The translations under genes and the position numbers were made by a program. Below, piece by piece: positions 24,768 to 36,281 of a DNA stretch of 64,000 nucleotides (position 1 is its first letter; each line of letters begins with the position of its first letter). Source of the stretch: Pelobates cultripes (Eukaryota > Chordata > Amphibia > Anura > Pelobatidae); the NCBI GenBank assembly GCA_933207985.1, contig OW240921.1, positions 92,823,537 to 92,887,536 on the forward strand. Direction: 5' to 3'. The notes below the pieces were generated by a model, which was not told where the DNA came from, searched no databases, and saw only the letters and a program-made list of their open reading frames with translations.

Positions 24768-26243
24768 AAGAAAACTCTAAGAACCAAAAACACCATATTT
24801 TAATTTATAAAAGTGTCAATTTCTATTGATCTACTACTCTGGCACTAGAATGGTTAATGTTTTATCTCAGGCTTTGACAATAAGGTTAAAAGCAGCTGGG
24901 CTTTCGGTTTTATTTGCAGCTAAAATAGTTTTTCCAAATATATTTGACATTGCAAGTAGTGGATCATAAATCAACATTGTCTGTTCTTTTCTTTACCCAG
25001 TGTGTTCAGACTGTGGTTAAATCTCTCCAATATTTCATTGTTGCTTTGTAAGTGCACGGGAATTTCAATTGGATCAATGCCAGAGTTTCTTTGCCAAAAT
25101 TGAGACAGATAAAAACTGCTCACACCATCACCTTTAGGGGGAAGATTGAATATGATACTCATCTCTGGTACTCGGAGATTTATCTTGCAATCCAGCACAG
25201 AGTCGACTGTCAAAATAATTGGCTTTTCTACAAATAATCAATAACCACTACTCTCTTTCAGTCCAAGTGCAGTCATTTTCGGTTTTCTCTTGCAATGCTT
25301 TCTTACACAGTGGCATCTATAAGCTTTCTTATATTATAGTCAATTAATTTCGGCTGTAAAATATTTAGGTTAGTGCAAATATGTGTTCATCTATCTTTGT
25401 TTGTTTTATTACAGTACTCCATAAAGTAACGAAAAAGGCGGTCGAGGTGGTGAGCACAAATCCGCACACAGTGCCCTATTTTTTTTACTTCAATAATTGT
25501 TTATATTACAAGCCTCTATGTTCACATTTTGTTAGCACTGCAGAATTATTTTTTAAGTAAAAATATTTCCTAATCTTGGTGTAACAGAAATTTGGACCTA
25601 TGGGCTGCTTAAATGCTTCTTCTTGTAACCTGGAAACCTAGGACAAAGTAAGCCATTTGTGGCAACTGTGGAATGATCGAGATATCTTTAAAGTAACACG
25701 GTTACCCTCTTGGGACTTTGCATTATTTGAAATACTCCCTAAGGTGACATTGTCGCTAGTGGTCCTGTTGCCAGAGGGGTGGAGGGGGGGGAGGGGGATT
25801 AGGGAAAGTTGAGATTTACTTACCTGATTACCTGAACCTGTCCATCATGGGTGCTGCCATTTTCTTATGGCCGATCCTCTTCTGAAGCAGCAGGAGCCGA
25901 CGTCACTGCTGTACTCTTGCGCATTTGTGAGAGTAGAGCATTGAGGTCTATGGAGGTTCCTGCGAGACCGGAGATCCTCAATAGATGCAGCTAATATCTT
26001 TACATCCGTCACTGGTGACGGCTAAGAGATTGACAATTCTAGATAGCAGTAGCCTTGCCCAGTGTCTAGAAGTGTCAGGTGTAGGAGAAATACTGCTTTG
26101 CACTGCATATCCTCACAGCCGTATCCTCACAGCCAGAACCAGATATCTTTGGACATCTGAAAAATACAAAACAACTGTCAATAGTGCTATATCGTGAGAT
26201 AAAAACCAAATAATGTAATTGAATAAGTAATAAACTCATGTAG
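24768..26243. other. Mostly unassigned stretch
   Basis: No gene recognised. A G-rich run lies near 25780-25798. Part of 25800-26000 (a TTACTTACCTGATTACCTG block followed by GC-richer text) resembles interiors of T2-type repeats, but no termini were found. Confidence 0.4.
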
Positions 26244-26298
26244 CAAAAGGGTCACTGTAGGCATCATAACCATTTCAATTAATTGAATTGGTTATAGT
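26244..26298 (+). mobile_element. T2-type terminus fragment
   Basis: AAAAGGGTCACTGTAGGCATC at about 26245-26265 matches a T2-type left terminus with a damaged TTAA (GCAA), and an inverted AATTGAATT-type stretch follows. It is cut off by the hAT-like element at 26299. Confidence 0.45.
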
Positions 26299-26769
26299 CA
26301 GGGCCGGATTAACATAGGGGCTGATGGAGCTGCAGCTCCAGGCCCAGGCCCATGGAATAGGCCCATAGATTTAAAAAAAAAAAAAAAAAAATTTTTACAT
26401 TTTTTTTTTTTTTTTACATTTTTTTTTTTCTCCACACACTACTCTTAGGGATTCCACCTAGCTTTTATTTTATTGGCACAGCCAGTATTTGAGGCTGCCT
26501 GGCTGGTGCCAATATTGCAGTGATACTGGCAATATAAATGTTGGTATTTTTCTCAGTATAAACAAGAGATTACTATGCAATACCAACACTGGCCAGTAGG
26601 GGTCGCTGTGTGTGGAGACAGACAGGGATAGGAAGTTCCAGCATATCCCTCCCTGCCTATCTATACTCACTGATCTGCAGGGGTGCAGCTACAGAGAGTC
26701 CAGACAGCAACTCCCACCCTGCAGAGACAGCCTACAGCTCAGGGAAGTAATGGATGGGGGGAAAGGCTG

Positions 26770-27370
26770 CAAGGAGACATGGGGACACTGAGACACTAAG
26801 GGACATTGGGAGACATTATGACACAGACACATGGGGACACAGTGTCCCCATGTCTCCCAGCCAGTGTCCCTGGTGTCTCGGTGCCCCCTAGTCTCCCAGT
26901 GACCCCAGTCTGCCAGTGTCTCACTGTCCCTATGTCTCCTAGTGCCTCCATGTCTCTCAGTGCCTCAAGTGTCACAATGTCCCCATGTACCCCAGCCTGT
27001 GTCTCTAGTGTCTGTGTCCCTGGTGCCTGTGTCCCCATGTCTTCAAGTGTCCCCTATTTTCCCATTGTCCCAATGTGTCCCAGCCAGAGTCCCCTAGTCT
27101 TCCAGTGTCACTGGTGTCTACGTGTCCCAAGGTCTCCCCATGTCCCCAGGTCTCCCCATCTTCCTAGTGACATGGGGACAAAGGGAGACATGGGGCATTG
27201 AGACACTGTGATACATAGGATCATAGGATCACTGGGAGACCTGGGGACACGACACTAGGAGACACTGGGAGACATGGGGCACTGAGACACTGATACATAG
27301 GAACACTGAGACCTGGAGTAATCGACACTTGGGGGCACTGAGTCATGAGGGCACTGGGAGACATGGGGGC
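26770..27370. repeat. Degenerate minisatellite that switches strand twice
   Basis: Short units of the GGGAGACACTGAGACAT type run G/A-rich on the plus strand at about 26770-26840, then appear as their complement (CTCCCAGTGTCCC type, C/T-rich) at about 26840-27170, then return to G/A-rich until about 27370. A perfect palindrome, CATGGGGACACAGTGTCCCCATG apart from its centre, marks the first switch near 26831-26853. ORFs across it are repetitive and not genes. Confidence 0.8.
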
Positions 27371-27632
27371 ACTGGGAGGAATCCATCTATACTGTAGAAT
27401 CAAACTAAGTAGTTTTTTGGTGATTTTACAGAATTTTCTCTTATGTCACTCCTTGTGATTTACATGTGATGTCATCCATACATATTTAATTATGCAAATT
27501 AGTAAGGCCGGTATGTTTTTCCAAGAAAGGTGGTAACCCTAACTACTTTTCACATACTCTTACTTAAGTATGGAAACTTAAGAGTGAAGTATGGGAACAA
27601 AACTTGTGTGGACTGGCTGACAATGAATATAG

Positions 27633-28221
27633 TTAAAGGGACACTTTAGTCACCAGAACAACTACAGCTTATTGAATTTGTTCTGGTGAGTAGAATCATT
27701 TCCGTCAGGCTTTTTGCTATAAACACTGTCTTTTCAGAGAAAATGCAGTCTTTACATTACAGCCTAGTGATAACTTCACTGGCCACTCCTTAGATGGCTG
27801 TTAGAGATCCTTCCTGGGTCATGGCTGCCTAAAATGCATCCAAACATTCAGTGTCTCCTCCCTCTGCATGCAGACACTGAACTTTCCTCATAGAGATTCA
27901 TTAATTCAATTCATCTCTATAAGGAGATGCTGATTGACCAGGGCTGTGTTTGAATCATGCTGGCTCTGACCCTGATATGCCTCTTTGTCAGTCTCAGCCA
28001 ATCCTATGGGGAAGCACTGTGATTGGATCAGGCCACCACTTCTAATGATGTCAGCAGACTGCTTGTTTTTATGAGTCTAACAGCATTCAGAGTTACAGCT
28101 TCAGGCTTGAATATAGTAAGATTATGGAGGCATGAGGGGCCCAGGGGGGCTAGATGGTGGTGTTAACACTATAGGGTCATGAATTCATGTTTGTGTTCCT
28201 GACCCTATAGTGATCCTTTAA
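27633..28221. mobile_element. T2/Kolobok-type MITE, complete, 589 bp
   Basis: Starts TTAAAGGGACACTTTAGTC at 27633 and ends ACCCTATAGTGATCCTTTAA at 28221, so both termini are T2-type and inverted, with TTAA at each end. The interior contains CAGAACAACTACAGCTTATTGAA, split here only by divergence, and a second internal hairpin near the right end (ATGAATTCAT). It has no coding capacity. It is the best reference copy in the window for the other T2 pieces. Confidence 0.85.
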
Positions 28222-28793
28222 GGTAATGCTGACTTTGGTCTCTCTAACACTGTGGCATGTTCCCTTTCTTCTACACTCACTACATACAGCTTTTCTCTGT
28301 CCCAGACTATATACCAGGAGCTTCTGCCTGCTAGTAAGAAGGTAAGGAGACAAGTGGACCAGCGAGTACAAGGGAACAGTCCTTAGAAAGCGTTGAGTGA
28401 GCGCATCATTAGATGCATTTATGCCAAGCTCAGGGTGCTGTCTGCATAGTATGCCCTTAGTTGGCCAGCTGCATGATTGGCAGGCAGCTGGCCTTCTAAT
28501 TCTTTGGGCAGACATGTCCTCTTTTTGGGCATGTTCGCCCCTTTTGACAGGTTACGTAATTTGTGTCAGTGGCACACCCTTTTACCATGCCCATTGACTT
28601 CCTGCTTGACTGGACACTGCTGTTGGGGGTTATGGATTTACTTGAAAGATGAAAACATAAATTAGAGAGAGATTAGCCTAGGGTATGTGTTTTCTTATAG
28701 CTGCTGTTTTACTGTTTTTGGTCGATATGATTCTGTAATTAGGCCCGTCCTAATTGTCAGCACCAGGCCCACTGGGCTCTTAATCTGGCCCTG

Positions 28794-29505
28794 ATTGCAA
28801 TGCTTTAAGTAGAACAGGCTTAGTGTCTCACTGGTAACACATTTTCTAGCTTAGGGAACTGACATGTTGCTCATACCAGTCTGCTAGGTATATAAAAGGG
28901 TGGCACCCCTGGAGCTCCACTTTTGCTGGTTATGCATCAGACTCTATCGGTAATAAAATAAACTGTTGCAATAAATCAAGTTAAGAAACTCGACAGAACT
29001 GATACAACTACTGGAGTCCCGGTCATTAAGCCCCGCAGTTCTCTGAGTGCAGTACTCTTTGATGACTGTCCAGTGCACGCTTATTAGTCCCTACATCTAA
29101 CAGGCTTCGGCTCACTTTCATCGCTGACTCCATTGAGGGAGGTAGCTGCAGCCTGTCAGCCGAGTTCTTGTAACTGAGGGTATCCGAACTGAGTGCTGTT
29201 CTGTTAGCCCTAGGCTCCATATGAGCCCTCCTCCTGTGCCCTCAGCTCCATCTCTTCAAGTGGCGAGCGAGGAGGTCTTGGGTGGGATGCTCTGTGCATG
29301 CGTTGGGCTGCGGTGTGAGAAACATCCTCCCAGGCGGTCATGAGGACCGGTCCTGGTCTCTGAGTGCTACGGCTTGGGCGTCCATTAGATCCGTCAGGTG
29401 CTGGTGTAGTGAGGACGTCCGGGGATGTGTGTGTCTGGCGGCACCTCACTTTAGTGTTCAATCTGCGCCCAGAGCAGACCGCGAGGTGCAGTGGGGTCGG
29501 TGATC
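28794..29505 (+). other. Unassigned; promoter-like segment
   Basis: At 28889-28900 a strong TATA-like box (TATATAAAAGGGTGGC) is followed about 65-80 bp later by AATAAAATAAA and then GCAATAAATCAAG, an arrangement of TATA box and polyadenylation signals that resembles a compact LTR. No boundaries, target duplication or internal retroelement coding were found. The sequence becomes GC-richer toward the assembly gap. Confidence 0.35.
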
Positions 29506-29605
29506 NNNNNNNNNNNNNNNNNNNNNNNNNNNNNNNNNNNNNNNNNNNNNNNNNNNNNNNNNNNNNNNNNNNNNNNNNNNNNNNNNNNNNNNNNNNNNNN
29601 NNNNN
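29506..29605. other. Assembly gap (100 N)
   Basis: Exactly 100 unknown bases. The round number suggests a gap of unknown true size. Flanking sequence is GC-rich and hairpin-forming, which probably caused the break. Confidence 1.
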
Positions 29606-30032
29606 CTCCCCCTTCTTTCTCCCCCTCCCCCCTACCTCCCTGTAGCGTGGCCGAGCCCTGTATAGTCCGCGGGTACAGGGAGCTTTTGTTTCCTGTACCC
29701 GGCCGGACTAACAGGAAGTGCACACACTCTGTGCACTTCCTGTTAGTCCGGCCGGGTACAGGAGACAGCTGCTCTCTGTACCCGCGGACTATCATGCTGC
29801 AGTGAGGGAGCTGACAGGAGCGCTCCCTCCTGTCAGCCCCTCTCCCCATGCTGCGCCCGGGCGGTGCGGTCCGCCCTCATGGACGCACCGCCCGGGCAAT
29901 GCTGCAGCCGCCTGAGGCTCTCTACAGAGCGCTCGGGCGGCTGCAGTCTGGGGGGGGCTGGCCATGGCACCCCCCACCCGGCTGGCACCCGGGGCGGACC
30001 GCCCCCCCCGCCCCCCCCTTAGTACGCCACTG
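29606..30032. mobile_element. Right part of a hAT-like element, GC-rich hairpins
   Basis: The right end CCTTAGTACGCCACTG (to 30032) matches the right end of the element at 48511-50565, preceded in both by a GGGCGGACCGCCC-type block. Before it lie a near-perfect 63-bp-arm hairpin (29662-29724 with 29730-29792) and two shorter GC-rich hairpins: GCCCGGGCGGTGCG with its complement CGCACCGCCCGGGC near 29857-29899, and CTGCAGCCGCC with GGCGGCTGCAG near 29900-29946. The left end is not visible and may lie in or beyond the gap. Confidence 0.6.
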
Positions 30033-30315
30033 CAGACAGATACAGACAGACACACACAAGACACAAATACAAAGATACATACACACAAGCACATACAGAC
30101 AGACATACACACAAGACACAAATACATACAAAGAAACATACATACGAACAGACACACACACATACAGACACACACACACATACAGAGAGACACACACATA
30201 CAAAGACACATACATGCATACATACACACAGGCACATACAGACAGACAGACATACACACATATAGACACACACACACACACAAGACACATACATACAAAG
30301 ACACACACATATACA
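30033..30315. repeat. Degenerate ACA/CAGACA-rich microsatellite
   Basis: Irregular ACACA, ACAGACAG and ACATACA motifs fill the segment. Overlapping ORFs of 100-174 codons on both strands arise from the strand asymmetry and are rejected as genes. Confidence 0.9.
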
Positions 30316-30654
30316 AAATATTTTAGTCACCCTCCTGTTTCCTACCTTTTAGGTGCAGGAGGGTGACATTCCCTGGGGTCCAGTGGTGGCTCTGACTCCC
30401 TCCTCTGCTTCCTCCCGCACGGGTTCTGTGTCACAAGGGGCCCGGTTGCGCTGATAAAGCGCCCAGCGCTGACCGGGCCCCCTAAAAAAACATCTCCATC
30501 GGCTGGCCCTTACAGCATGGGCCACCCGATGGACCCCTGGAATGGCAGCCCCGGCGGTACAGGGTAGCAGGGGTCCGCATGGCCACTCCAGGGGGCCCGG
30601 TCGCAGCTGCGACCCCTATATGTATGCCAGTGGACCCTTGTATGTATGCCACTG
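30316..30654. mobile_element. hAT-like right-end remnant
   Basis: GC-rich text ends in TGTATGTATGCCACTG at 30654, the reverse complement of a CAGTGGCATACATACA terminus of hAT type. A near-copy of the same terminus (TATATGTATGCCAGTG) lies just inside, at about 30617-30632, so the end is partly duplicated. No left end or target duplication was identified. Confidence 0.45.
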
Positions 30655-31681
30655 CATAAAGTACTGTGCATAACAATCTCTAAAATTAGTTTATTTATTT
30701 TGTTGATATGAATGATTTAAAGGGTGTCTGTTAAAAATGTATAATTTAAATATACATGTTCAATAGAGTGACATTCTAAAGCTACTGCATACATATGAGA
30801 TTTATACAAAAACCAAGAGATAAGTCAGCGCTAATTAACACACAAAATACCAGAAGGCAGCAACCTAAAAAAGGGGAACCCTCAAGACCATTAAAACTAA
30901 TATAAGACAAGACAAGGAAAGGTTGCGCCAAAGATAAAAATATATATACAGATAATATCAATAGTATATTACTAGGACTATCTCTACTATTGGTATTATC
31001 TGTATATACATTTGTTTGTTGCATTGTCATTAAACAGCAAAGAAAGACAATGAGTTATGAATTCTCACTATAGTGAGTATTGTTTAGAATACAAATTTAC
31101 TTTTAAATTGAAGACAAACATAGCCAAACTGGAAAAATTCTCAAAGTCAGCTCTATTTCTAGTTCAGCAACTTTGGCATTACATTTAAAATTCATTTTGA
31201 ATTCCTAGCAATTCTTACCTTAGTAAATAACCCTTACTTTGAGGAAAAGGATGTACATAAGAGAAGGTCCTATTCAGCATGATCAGGGTTATTGGGGGAA
31301 TAGGGTTGGTTTAGCCTTTTGGAGTTGGTAGATTTGGGGTTTGCATAGCATTAGGGTGACTCAGGGTTAGCTAAAGGTTAGGGTTAAGAGGTTTTAGAGC
31401 TTGGTGGCATTCGAGTTGGGTGATTTAGCGAGAACCTGCCTTTAAGCTGTTGTGTAGTGTACTATAACTCCTATAATTCTCAGCCAGGAGATGAATGAAT
31501 TTTTTAAGTGTCTAATTACGTTCTGTGAAGATGTGAAATGAAAATAATGTATTCAATTGAATATAATAAAATATTTTAATATAGAAATGTTATCTTTTTT
31601 TTAAGTATCATCCTTAATATTCCTGATTTAGTTTTATTTATTTTTTTAGATCCACTATAGTCTTTAGTTTGTCATTTACAT
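30655..31681. other. Unassigned stretch with one hairpin
   Basis: Contains the hairpin listed at 30943-31008. At about 31280-31400 the plus strand is G/T-rich with a few TTAGGGTT-like words, too irregular to call a telomeric tract. No gene recognised. Confidence 0.45.
30943..31008. repeat. Inverted repeat, 24-bp arms
   Basis: Arms 30943-30966 and 30985-31008 are reverse complements with one mismatch in 24, separated by 18 nt. The surrounding 250 bp (about 30780-31030) looks like a decayed repeat but I could not name its family. Confidence 0.8.
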
Positions 31682-31762
31682 TTAAAGGATCACTATAGTG
31701 TCAGGAAAAAAAAAGCGGTTTTCCTGACACTATGGTACCCTGAGGGTGCCCCCAGATTGCAA
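31682..31762 (+). mobile_element. T2/Kolobok-type terminus fragment
   Basis: TTAAAGGATCACTATAGTG at 31682 starts a T2-type end. It is followed by an imperfect hairpin, GTGTCAGGAAAA with TTTTCCTGACAC, closing near 31731. Confidence 0.7.
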
Positions 31763-34020
31763 AAGTAGGTAAGAGATGAGAGAAGGATGCAATAAGTAAT
31801 GAGACAAACAGAAGGAATGGAGCATAGACAAACACGGAGAGAGATAGCACAGTCAGGCTGTAAATCTTGCAGAGGATTAGGGATTTACTTCAGATAGAAT
31901 AATGTAAATGTTACTGGCTCCACTGTGACTGGAAATGTTCTCTCACAGCCAAAACTTGGTCCGTACTTGGCTGGGGAGGCTGCTTTGTGTGCCCTCCTAA
32001 ATTGGAAGCTTTTATTTTTTCATAGTGGCTGGAAAACTGGAAAGTTGGTTTCTGTGTCTCCGGCAAAATATAGTCATGCCACGAAGAGATTATTATCAAT
32101 ATTAAAATTATTTATAAAGTGCCGTTGAATTACGGGCTATGTTAGACAGACATAATACGCACGTAATTAATAACCTTACAAGCTAACACGCACTGGAACG
32201 AAAGCAGAGTTGACAATGATCGTTTATTTTATTTATTTTAGAGGTTGCAGCCTTCCTGTCGACATTTCTCAATTCAATCCAATTTGGACAACAGCAATCA
32301 AAAACAACTAATATTTGGAACGCGCGTTTTTGATGAATATGTTTCCTATTCACTTTATCCAACATCCTAACATACCAAAATGTCAAAGGTTAGCCCTCAA
32401 ATTAGATCACAATAGGTTCAGTGCCAAAAAGTAGCAGTCTTTGGGCTAAAGTATCAAGCCTAAATGTGGTGCACCTCTGTATGTGTATCACCATGGCCAA
32501 TATTATTTATAAGCCATAGATGGCTTATGGGCAACATTCATCCCTCCAATTGATGATGGACTAGGATGCCCCAGGAACCCTGAAAAGTACCCAACTGGTT
32601 GAAAATGATAGGAATTCCAATACAAAAACATCAGGCAGTAGCAAGACTTCCTATATAGTAAATGGGTTCAGGACACTGGTATATTAAATGGGTGTTAAGT
32701 CACCTGCAATATCCCCATGTAGGTGCCACAAAACTCTTTGGAGAGTAGGTTATCTAGTGGTACTAAAATATACCATTTTGATGGTGGACGACAAAAAACA
32801 TGTATTCAAATTTCAGAATGTTACCTCATGAATCACATATGGATTATTTTTCAGAACATGATTACTCTGTCATTTAAAGTAATTTTTGTATCGTTGTACC
32901 TCATTGTTCTATTAACAGCACAGATTCAAATTTTTCGACTGCTGTACCATGAAACTGTTGAGATGGCCTACCAATGATATATTGTCCACATACTTTTCTC
33001 ATTGGTTCCTGTACTGTTATTCATTGTCAATGTATACTGACTTACCTGCTGTTCAAGCGTAAATAAAGTAGAAAAATAAATAAATAAATCTATTGACCTA
33101 CAACATTTACCTGCTTTATAGTGTCTGCTAGCTTTGCAAGAACCGATATATACTCATACTGTAACCATCTAAGAAGCTCTAACTGTAGAATTCCAAAAGT
33201 AGAGGTTGATTTTAAAAAAATATGATACACATCTCAGAGGCAATAAATGTTTTGTTCACAACAGTGCATTATAACTATGTCACGCATATGATGTTTTAAA
33301 TAAATATATTTCTCAGTGTTAGAGTAATATCATAAACCTTGTTACCTTTATTTTAGTCATGCATGTTCATCCCTAAAAATTTGTACAGGTAATAGATAGG
33401 GATGTAAGGTGTGAGAAGTCATGGCATAAGTCCAACAGTTTATATTACACCTGTACAAATATCCGTGATAATCTACAGCCTGGACATTTTAGTTTAGTTT
33501 ATAACGCCCCTGATCAATTCAGTTATTTTACATTTCTCATGTGCTACCCTTATCAATAATGTCTCTGTGCACACTCACTATACAGTCACCAACATTAGGA
33601 TCAGGTACAATAATATTGTCAACTGGGGCAAGGAGAGCTTAGAGGTTGAGTGACAGGTATACTGATGGATATATCGGTCCGATGGTATGGAAAGGAAGAG
33701 TGAATGGTAGAAAAAACAACATATAAGGATCATTAAATAGTGAGGCTGGTTAATTTAGATTGTTCAGAGCTAGGAGAAGGAGGTATGTTGAAGTTAGAGA
33801 AAGGACATCTGGTGAAGGAGGATTATGGACATTTTTAATATAACAATGAGTTTTCAATAGTTTAAAAAAGGAAATGAAGGTGATAGCCAACTGGACACGA
33901 TAAGAGTGTGTTCTAATAGTGTAGCATAAGAAATAACATTTGTGTAACCAGGGTAATGCACAGGGAGATGACTTGAGGTGACTCTCTTAGAGGAAAGAAT
34001 GTCACCAGGTAGAAATGTAG
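31763..34020. other. Non-coding stretch, nothing recognised
   Basis: No repeat family or ORF of interest, apart from a short AAATAAATAAAT run near 33071-33088. The last 8 bases (34013-34020) are the left target duplication of the next element. Confidence 0.5.
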
Positions 34021-34528
34021 TAGACTTGTGCAATTTGTTCGGTCCGAATTTAAATTCGAATGAATTTTGGCGAATTAACGAAGTGCCGTACCAAGCCGAA
34101 TTACCGAAGTCCCGAATTGCTGAAGTGCCGAACCGAACCGAATTGCTGAAGTGCCGAATTTCTGAAGTGCTTCGGATTTCTGAAAAGTGGCAAAACAGGA
34201 GAGTGAGGGAAAATTAAGGGAATGATGACAGGAATCTAACACTACCCACAACCCTAACCCTACCCTAACTCCTAACCCTAACCCCTACTCCTACCTCCTA
34301 ACTCTACCCCTGCCCATATACCTAACCTCTAACCCTAGTAGGGTTGGGTTAGTTTAGGGGTAGGGATAAGGTTAGGGGTAGGGTTAGGGAATTACCGAAG
34401 TCCCAAAGTGCCGAATTCCCGAATTGCCAAAAACCCAAATTTCGGAAGTGCCAAACCGAAGTGCTGAATTGCCAAAGTCCCAGATTTCAGAAGTGCCGAA
34501 CCGAATATTTTGCCCATGCACATCCCTA
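34021..34528. mobile_element. hAT MITE, 508 bp, with telomere-like core
   Basis: The 8-bp duplication AAATGTAG lies at 34013-34020 and 34529-34536. The termini TAGACTTGTGCA and TGCACATCCCTA are inverted with a few mismatches. An 8-bp duplication and TAG-type ends fit hAT. Inside, both flanks are rich in CCGAA words (CCGAATTACCGAAGT type) in the same orientation, and the centre is the telomere-like palindrome at 34238-34389. No transposase. Confidence 0.85.
34238..34389. repeat. Telomere-like repeat in inverted orientation
   Basis: About 100 bp of degenerate CCCTAA words (34238-34337) is followed by about 52 bp of TTAGGG words on the same strand (34338-34389), meeting at AACCCTAGTAGGGTT (34331-34345). 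It lies wholly within the hAT MITE. Confidence 0.85.
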
Positions 34529-36017
34529 AAATGTAGCAAGAAATAAGTGTGGTGAGGAAAAGATAAGGAGGTCAAGCTTGTAGAGTAATTGTATTTGAGA
34601 GTAATCAATTTAAAGATAGACCACTGGTAGATAGGAAGCCAAAGGAGTTATTGCAGTAACAGGGTGACTTGAGATGGTAGAGGTATGCTAAAGATTGTAT
34701 AAGCAAAACATTTTGGATTTGTTGAAGGTCTACATAGATTTTAAGGAGGGCCAGAGAGATGGAGATAATCAATGAGCTGTAGAAGCTCTAATTTTTACTG
34801 CACTTGAAGAAGTAATGATGATGGAAAGATTAACATATGTCCAGCTTTTATTTAGAGGGATGTGACTTCCAACCACATTCATCGATTGTGAGTGGTTAAG
34901 AGGCTGATAAGTTAAAAAAAGGAGGATAGGACAATGATGCAGGATTAACCAGCATTATGGTATATTGCTTAGTAGCATTAAGAACTGGAAGATAAAATGT
35001 GGACAAAATTTTGAATAATAATGAATAAGAGATGAAATCTGAAAATACAGGAAATCTGAAGTCAGGATATGGTCAAGATGGCAGAATTGTATGGGAAAGG
35101 GGATAGGGTGATGGATTGACCAAAGAGGGGGAAGGTAGATGCAGTAAAGACTTTGGCGATCTAGGGTGTTAAAAGTTAAATGTTGTTTTATATAGAGGTA
35201 AGGATGTAGCAACAATACAGATTTAATTCAGCGAACAGTGAATGATGCAAAGTGAAAACTAATTTGCAAAATTCTGCTATTTTGACCCAAACTTTATAAT
35301 TCGGTTTTCAATTCACTATAATTCACTTTTCATTGAATAAAACTTCATTGCTTTCTCTTCAGTGTATAATAATTGTAGTTTGAGATAGCTTTGGATTGAA
35401 GAAGTGAGTCTATATTGAAACGAAAATGGAAAATGGTAGAGGCATGTAGACAGTAATCAGGAGAAGAAAGTTAATGTTATCAAGAGAGAATTACTCCTTC
35501 TTTGTATTTCCTACAGTTATCTCGTTGCATTCTGTCTGTGGAATGCTGTCTCCCTACATTACAATCACCGTGAACTTTCATAGCTTAGATTGTTCACTGG
35601 TCCCTTATCAACCTTGCAATGAATAATGAAACTGGCACACTCCTCAGCAGAGAAATATATAAAAATACATTTCAGCTCTTAATACATTTTCCTTAGACAA
35701 AAAGCAGGCAATAGCATTTATGTACTAGAGTTAATTCACTAGCCAATTAACTGAAGTGAATTAAAAAATAAAATAAAAAAAATTAAGCTAAAACTGTTGA
35801 AAAAATTGCTCAAATAAGTTACAGTAACAGCTTGGCTTGTTGAACTAAATTCTGAAATTCCGTTTTTAATTTAATTTAATTTAATTCAATCTTTGGTGAA
35901 TAAATCCCATTGTGCTTTTCTATATCTGTGCTGAATGTATTTTTCCTGCCAGGAAAAAAAAAAGAATACAAAAAAAGGATTGCTATTTTTGGAGTGATCA
36001 TCTCTCTCTCTTTACAC
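34529..36017. other. Non-coding stretch, nothing recognised
   Basis: AT-rich, with an AATTTAATTTAATTTAATT tract near 35867-35889. No gene or named repeat. Confidence 0.5.
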
Positions 36018-36276
36018 CAGTGGATCTTAACCTTGGTGGACAGGAACTCAAATCATGTGCATTGCATTAGCTTAGAAATTAATTCTTCAGTTTTAAAATT
36101 AGCTCAGTAGCCCACAGTTCAGACGGATTATAGTGTATAACAATACATTGCGCAAAACATCTTCTTTAGCTTTTTAGATTTTTCCCAGTTTCAGAGAAGA
36201 CACTGGAGAGCAATGCCATTGTATGGGGAGTTGGAGACCCAATTATTGGTCCTGACCCAACACTTAAGAACATCTG
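36018..36276. mobile_element. hAT MITE, 259 bp, old
   Basis: The left end CAGTGGATCTTAACC and right end ACTTAAGAACATCTG are imperfect inverted repeats of the CAGTGGTTCTTAACC type known for hAT elements. The left flank CTTTACAC (36010-36017) matches CTTTAGAC (39248-39255) in 7 of 8 positions once the L1 insertion at 36282-39236 is removed, so this is the probable target duplication. No coding capacity. Confidence 0.65.
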
Positions 36277-36281
36277 CTTTA

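Larger units (their letters stand above)
26299..28793. mobile_element. hAT-like DNA transposon remnant, about 2.5 kb
   Basis: Ends are CAGGGCCGGATTAA (26299) and TTAATCTGGCCCTG (to 28793), inverted over about 14 bp with one mismatch. A CAG start is typical of hAT termini. No transposase can be read. An 8-bp target duplication was not found, so the family call is tentative. The interior holds poly-A/poly-T runs (26371-26431), a strand-switching minisatellite (26770-27370) and a complete T2 element (27633-28221). Confidence 0.6.

Noticed and set aside
29364..29849. ORFs spanning the gap
   Set aside because: Their length comes from runs of unknown residues across 100 N.
29792..30366. Six overlapping ORFs of 103-174 codons
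   Set aside because: They are cysteine/valine- or threonine/histidine-rich readings of ACA/CAGACA microsatellite DNA on both strands.
31280..31400. Possible second telomere-like tract
   Set aside because: Only a few irregular TTAGGGTT words in G/T-rich DNA; no periodicity.
34238..34389. Interstitial telomere read as a chromosome-fusion site
   Set aside because: The tract is short, degenerate and enclosed in a hAT MITE with its own target duplication, so transposition explains it.
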